This document shows, piece by piece, positions 58,734 through 64,000 of a stretch of DNA of 64,000 bases (within the stretch, counting starts at the first letter, position 1; every line of letters starts with the position of its first letter). The stretch comes from Crossaster papposus (lineage: Eukaryota > Echinodermata > Asteroidea > Velatida > Solasteridae): positions 1 through 64,000 of the forward strand of contig JBAIAA010000450.1 in the NCBI GenBank assembly GCA_037893245.1. Reading direction: 5' to 3'. The translations under genes were made by a program, and so were the position numbers. Below the pieces are notes generated by a model. That model searched no databases. It saw only the letters and a list, made by a program, of their open reading frames with translations, and was not told where the DNA came from.

Positions 58734-59408
58734 ATACATTGTCCAACTCTAGTTGTGAATATCTTGCCAAAAATCACTATGAACATTACTCCTCTCGATC
58801 ATTTGATACCGGTGGACCAATTTTTGAACCGAGGCTGAAGGCCTATCTGTTCCTTTTTCCGTTGCCTGATTAGAAACTTCTGATTATTGTAAAGCAGCTT
58901 GCTCTACCGGGAACAAATCCCTTCCTTGCATTCCATCCAATCTTGCTCATCAAAGGGAACATAACCTTAAGCTCTCAGTCAGCCTGACTGTAAAGTGAAC
59001 ATCAAACTGAATAGGTGGTCTGTAATCCATACTGTTATTGATATCGGTGGGCGTGTTTCCTTCGGTACGGATCTAAATCCAGAGCCTTGGAACCAGGGGC
59101 ATGTTTTTTTGGCAATCCTAGACCAAGAGTTTGAAGTGGTGATACATTGGCTTATTTCAGTATTTGCTGAAGAGAAAGTTTCTTAACATACTCAACTTTT
59201 TACTGGCATTTGTTTCAAGTGACAACCAACCCCGACTGTTGGTTAAACCTTGATCAGAAAAGTCGCATGATCACGATACAACCGAGGTCGCTAAAACACC
59301 AGTCGTAGGACTAGTTAAAAGTTAACATAGAAACAGTTAACATCTGAAATCATTTTGTAAGTCGCCTTTTTTCAACCTCGCATCGATCTGGCTCTTGGGA
59401 AGTATCCA

Positions 59409-59441
59409 AGGGATGTATTTTTGGGGAAGAATGGTATCACC
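59409..59441 (+). pseudogene. 33-nt duplicated fragment of EGFR exon 10
   Basis: The segment matches 55595-55627 (acceptor AG plus the first 31 exon bases) at 32 of 33 positions. The single difference is C to T at 59432, which is silent (AAC/AAT, Asn). It encodes GDVFLGKNGIT and then diverges completely, soon reaching a stop. Upstream there is no good pyrimidine tract. It is therefore a relic rather than a working exon. Confidence 0.75.
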
Positions 59442-61084
59442 ATTTTCTGCTGTATGAACATCCTTTATAATAATGCCAAGGTCCAGATTTCCTTCATTTT
59501 GGATTTTTCATTAAAAGCTTCATAATAATTCTACTGCTTGCAATGAAGCTGTGACCTCACTGGCCTGAATAATGAAACCGTGGCCTGAAAAATGAACGCT
59601 CTGTGTTATAGGACAGTCAGGATTCCAGACCACTTATCGTGCCTGGTTGTGATTTCAAGCTAACAGATATCTGTGTTCTTGCAACCAGGCATCTGCACGA
59701 GTTGAACTGAAATTGTTTGCACATTTTTTACTAATTTGTTTTATTTTGTTTATTTATTTATTTTATTGCACGCATGTTTTTATTTTTTTGGCATCTTGGT
59801 TTGCAGAAATTAGTCAATAATACAGAACCACACGTTTAAAAGATTGACATTTCACGACATAAAACAGGCATACTTTTCCTTGGATCAGCTGAAAATTGAA
59901 AAACACTGTACAAGTCTTGCAAAGATTAGAATTTCCTAATTTTTTGTGGTTGTTAGTTCCAAGTTGCCAGCCTGTTAAAAAGACACTAACTTGCACTGTC
60001 AACTAAAAACAAGGGGGATTTAAAACATGCATATTCAACTCCTTAATTACAAATACTGTTCCCACCAATCGGTTTTTGTGTCTCTTGAAATTTTGTAATA
60101 CCGGTACATGAAAGGGTCATGACCTTTCATTTTCAATATAAATTGCACACTTCACCTTTTAGTCACAGTTTGTTTTTCACCATATTTTTTTGTGAAAGAC
60201 ACTTTAATATATTCAACCTTACCACATTTGAGTTCATTTTGTGTCAATTTTGTGGATCCTTATCTTATCATTGTTTTGTTTCGTTTTTTTGTTGTTCTTT
60301 TTTGAAGTAAAGTTGAATTGTTTGTCACTTTCCCATTCCCACTTTCCCATCGATTGTGGTATTTATTTCCAATGCGTCTTAACCAGAATATGTCATTCTA
60401 AGTGACAAATGTATCTGAATATCGCACATACAGATCAGTATAAGACATGCACATGTACATACAAGTACACAACTTTACACCATGCAAAACATCTAGGATA
60501 AATTCTTGAAATCTTGAAGACACTGCAGACAAAGTTGATTGCATTTTGCCTGTGCAAGCGTAGAATAACCACTAGTAATTTAGATGCATGAGAAATGAGA
60601 ATAAGATAATATGAAATGTATGCATTAATAAGCTACATGTAACAGGAATGGCTGCATCTTCGTAACTAAATGTAGTATTATGTCAGTATTCATTAATATG
60701 AGACCCAATTAAACAAATTAAAAAAATTATCTCATAGATTAGCAGACTTTTTGTAAGATTGGGCTCATATGTATGTAGTAACAGTGGTGCAGGCTTTATG
60801 GCTAATTTGTTTTGATATCTTGATCTTCAGATAAGAGAAATTGTTTTTTTCCTTATGCTTATTTCTGATTTTAGATCAAAGATCAGGCAAGAATGTTTGT
60901 TATAATGAAACATTTCAAAACGAAGTTGTTGACAAAGCCTGCATTACAGGATTAGGTTATGATAGAGAACCCAAGTGTAGTGTCACCTGTCTTTGTTTTG
61001 GTTGAAGTCTTTACACACTTAAGCTGTGCACATAAACCAGAATGCAATGTACATGGTACACTTTGGTACTCAATACAGTGCACT

Positions 61085-61197
61085 AGGGCCATTTTCCAAA
61101 CCCCAGCTTGGGCTCCTTTTCCGGCTCCGTCACCATTGCCAAACTGAATGAACAAAGCCAAAGACGAAAACGAAGCTGGGGATTGGAAAATTGCCCT
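61085..61197. repeat. Family G hairpin
   Basis: AGGGCCATTTTCCAAACCCC and the inverse GGGGATTGGAAAATTGCCCT. Same ends as 41588-41696. Confidence 0.7.
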
Positions 61198-61334
61198 GTT
61201 GTGTTTAACATGTCTTTGTACAAGACTATTAACTCCAACACACCACCAACCTATAACCTCGGTGTTTCGAAGCCCTACCCTTTCAGATCTGGAACCTAAA
61301 GTGTTATATTCCAGTCCCACATTGTAAAAAATTG

Positions 61335-61487
61335 CGGATAAACACGTCACGAGCAAGGCCGGAAATATCAGGGTGGGCTACCCACAGATGCCGGCTGAAC
61401 CCATCTCAGATCAAGGGTTGTGAATACAAAAATACGTGGTTGTGCCTGATCAATGTCGAAATAATCCCGACGCGAACTGGATTGGTT
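61335..61487. mobile_element. Family E MITE copy
   Basis: GAGCAAGGCCGGAAATATCA, CTACCCACAGATGCCGG and CCCGACGCGAACTGG match the copies at 4655 and 39771. Confidence 0.65.
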
Positions 61488-62273
61488 GGTGTTGTGTGGA
61501 GAATTAATTCGGAATAGTTATTTTTTGTAAAAGATTAAGACAGGTGAGACATTCTGAAATAAAATTCTGAATTCTTAAGACTTTTGGAACATCTGTGTGG
61601 GTAACGCTTTCAGAATGTCACACCGTCATGCACGTACTCATTTGGTTGAAAAGGCTGCAACCTTGGCACACTTACTGAGAACTCTCCCCACTTAATAATA
61701 ACGACCCATTTTCATAGAATTTGTTTTTCATAAATGTTATGAAGCGTGAAACCAACCTACATATGTTTACAGTTAATGAAGACAAAAAATGAAATGTCTG
61801 GTTTTGATTAAAAATTGTTGCGTGATCCAATCAAAAAAAAAAGAAGTAGACATTTATTTTAAAGGAGATATACTCCGAAATAAAAAATCTCTTCTTTTCT
61901 CTAAAAACATTTATTTACATGCAAGAAAGAAAACAAATTGAGGTGGAGAGTGTCAAGTTAACAGTCTTGTGTTGTAAATCTCTTGTAGTGATAACAAGTT
62001 TTTCAGGTGTTCTTGTTCCTGTAAATCATGATGAACCACATGTTTTTCCCTGATTCTGCTTTAAATTTATCTCAGTCCCAAAAAGTAGGACTAAAAATCT
62101 AAAATCTAAAAGAAAACAAATTATATTTAAAATATTATAATGTTAAAGACATTGGAGTCGATTCAGTTATTGGTCACTACATTTTATACATGAGATTTCT
62201 CCACAGTTAATTTCATCTTATCTATACGTGGTGGCAAACAAAAATGGACAAAGTGTGCTTTCGCCGCATTTTT

Positions 62274-62357
62274 CTGAAAGAAAAATGATACCAAGATAGG
62301 ATCTGGAGCTAAAACTACTGGACCAAATCGAGATTTCTTGGTATCATTTCTCTTCTA
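62274..62357. repeat. Inverted repeat
   Basis: AAATGATACCAAGA (62283) and TCTTGGTATCATTT (62335) with AGAAA-type extensions; loop about 38 bp. Confidence 0.65.
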
Positions 62358-63131
62358 GGAGGATTCTCCATCCATTGGTATTGGTAGTTTTGGGTGGTGG
62401 AGGTGTGTTTGTCTGTTTTTGTGTGTGTGTACCACCTTATATTCATTTATATATAAAACCAACTGAAGATATAGGCTTCAGATGGTTATGTATAGGCCTA
62501 CACATGTATCTACTGAAAATGCCCGAAAAAAAATTAATTTATGTGAATGAATACTAGTGCCTGATTGCCTGTGTAATGCCTAACTTTAATCATAATCATT
62601 AATAACCAAAGAAAACAAGTAAGAGTCTCCAACAGAGCTCCTGACCAATCAAGGGCAAGAGGTGAAATAAGAAAATAACAATTGAACCCATTTTTCACGG
62701 TGTCTGCAGGATTTTGCTCAAATGCAGCCTGTAATTTGTGTACAGGTTGGAAAGCAATGATAGTGTTGTGAATACACAATGTTTGAAATGGGCAAAATTA
62801 AATACAAGCCACTGAATAGTTTCAGCAATTTTAATCATAAATGATACACGATTACAAATAAAAAATCTGAAGAAAAGAAAAGTAAATGGTGCAAAGCATT
62901 TAAGGAATTAAGTTCAAAATTTCGTCTGTCAGTAAAACTGCATTGTGAAACAGACACCTGCCCTGTAAGCCAGTTTGGAAACTCTTACCCCCTAACTGCA
63001 CCCTTAACTGTACCCTTCCAATGCCTGACAAGACTCTGACTGTCGAGTACTGATGTGCCTGATGCAGATTGCATGCGTCAAGAATCCCATTAGGCCCCAT
63101 GTACATGTAACCCCCCCCCCCATATACTTCA

Positions 63132-63277
63132 AGCAAATGCGAATGCAATGCGAATTTGACGTCACGTAGCATTTTCTGCGAAGTTAGTTGGAGTTGAAAT
63201 GTGTTTAACATTTGCAAATTGGCAGAGCGAAAACCTTGCCTGACGTCACAAATTTGCGATTGCGTTCGCATTCAAGC
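63132..63277. mobile_element. Foldback MITE with TGACGTCA in both arms
   Basis: The left arm GCGAATGCAATGCGAATTTG and the right arm CAAATTTGCGATTGCGTTCG are inverted, each with a TGACGTCA palindrome at the inner edge. Confidence 0.65.
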
Positions 63278-64000
63278 TGATTACGAAATGGCCTTGAAAC
63301 CTTCAATCAACATCCCTCCAACCCCCAATTTCCCCCTTCCCATTCCACAGGGTTTGCCACAGTTTCCCCACCCGCTGGAAAAGTATCAGTCAAAACCAAA
63401 TGCACCTTCTCTCGTTCGCAGTCATTATTCCAGGCCCAGTGTTTTTTCACTGAGCCAGGAAGCAGAAAACAGTATTCAGCGTATTTCGTTTATTAATCCA
63501 ACTTGCGACTACCGGTAGTCACAACTAAATTTGCATTAAATTGTGGCCAGTACCCACCCAAATAGTTCTGGCTAAGTAACATTTCAGAGCTGAGCAGCTA
63601 CAAGAAATTTATTGCTTGAACAAATTTCATCTCCCCCGAAAAAAATAAAAAAATAAAATAAAAATAAGAAAAGTTGTATTCCCTCCCATTTTGTTTAAGC
63701 GTGATATTGATTGGACTTTTATCACCAATTTCTTTTTTTATTATTTAGTTTTTTAAACTATCAAAAAATTGTATTTTCTCCAAAAATCTGTGGCAAGCCC
63801 TGCTTCTTTCCCAGCAGGTATTCTCAGTTTCCTGGACGGCCGTCTCTTCTTCACATCGTCTCCTGCCGACGCCTTCTAGCTCCCTCGCTAAACTGCCTTC
63901 CTGCTGTCTTAAAACAAAACCAAAACTAGACGAGCTTATGCCAAACGCTATAAACTTGTGTCTGTGCTGAGCGGGGCATATTTGGGAATTTAACCTAACA
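63278..64000. other. Non-coding end of window
   Basis: An open frame runs to 63518 but starts inside the foldback element and has no family signature. AT-rich intronic sequence follows. Confidence 0.4.

Larger units (their letters stand above)
57602..64000 (+). other. Start of the next EGFR intron (runs off the window)
   Basis: After exon 11b there is no exon carrying the CWG or C-rich pattern expected next (human exon 13 onward) up to position 64000. The interval holds a polyC tract (58222-58242), hairpins (58569-58733, 62274-62357, 63132-63277), elements of families G and E, and an exon-10 fragment at 59409-59441. No other gene is recognised. Confidence 0.65.

Noticed and set aside
58985-59030. 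VNIKLN peptide resembling exon 11b, as a third copy of the exon
   Set aside because: Only six residues match, the nucleotides differ, and neither flank continues the similarity.
63201-63518. Proline-rich 105-codon frame as the next EGFR exon
   Set aside because: Lacks the cysteine spacing of the second furin-like region and begins inside a foldback MITE.

Overview
The window is animal nuclear DNA, AT-rich and intron-rich. It carries the 5' part of one recognisable gene on the + strand: an EGFR/ErbB receptor tyrosine kinase. The exon phases, and even several exon lengths, match vertebrate EGFR as I remember it. Combined with abundant short inverted-repeat transposons and the overused palindromes TACATGTA and TACCGGTA, this suggests a marine invertebrate, most likely a non-vertebrate deuterostome such as an echinoderm or hemichordate. 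That placement is inference. No bacterial-type operons, CRISPR arrays or viral genes were seen.

Layout. 1-22170 is upstream DNA with no gene I can support. It holds transposon remnants, a SINE, a 23-bp tandem repeat and a 12-bp minisatellite. 22175-22308 looks like the core promoter (four CCAAT motifs and a TATA-like box), followed by a roughly 0.85 kb 5' leader with many upstream ATGs. Exon 1 (23178-23283) encodes the signal peptide. Intron 1 is about 26.6 kb and repeat-rich. Exons 2-11 are clustered at 49932-56854 and encode, in order, extracellular domain I (first L domain), domain II (furin-like cysteine-rich, with the dimerisation arm) and domain III (second L domain). The second cysteine-rich region, transmembrane segment and kinase are not in the window, so the gene runs off the right-hand end. 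The visible reading frame is 1516 nt (505 codons plus 1 nt).

The most interesting observation is a second, diverged but intact copy of the exon encoding the C-terminal half of domain III: exon 11a at 56634-56854 and exon 11b at 57408-57601. Both enter in phase 2 and leave in phase 1, so either can be used, but joining them shifts the frame into an early stop. This is the expected architecture of mutually exclusive exons. It would swap part of the ligand-binding face of the receptor, comparable in principle to FGFR IIIb/IIIc. A 33-nt near-identical fragment of exon 10, acceptor AG included, lies further downstream at 59409-59441.

Repeats. Several families of short elements with terminal inverted repeats recur. 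Families A and B share the end AGGTA..ACACCATTTGC next to TTAA. Family C has GGCCAATTTCAT ends, D has GTAGTCGAGTCC ends, E has AACTGGTT ends, and F and G form long hairpins. A tRNA-like sequence sits inside a terminal-inverted-repeat element at 31207-31399. Comparing repeat copies suggests that TACATGTA arises by 6-bp CATGTA insertions after a TA.
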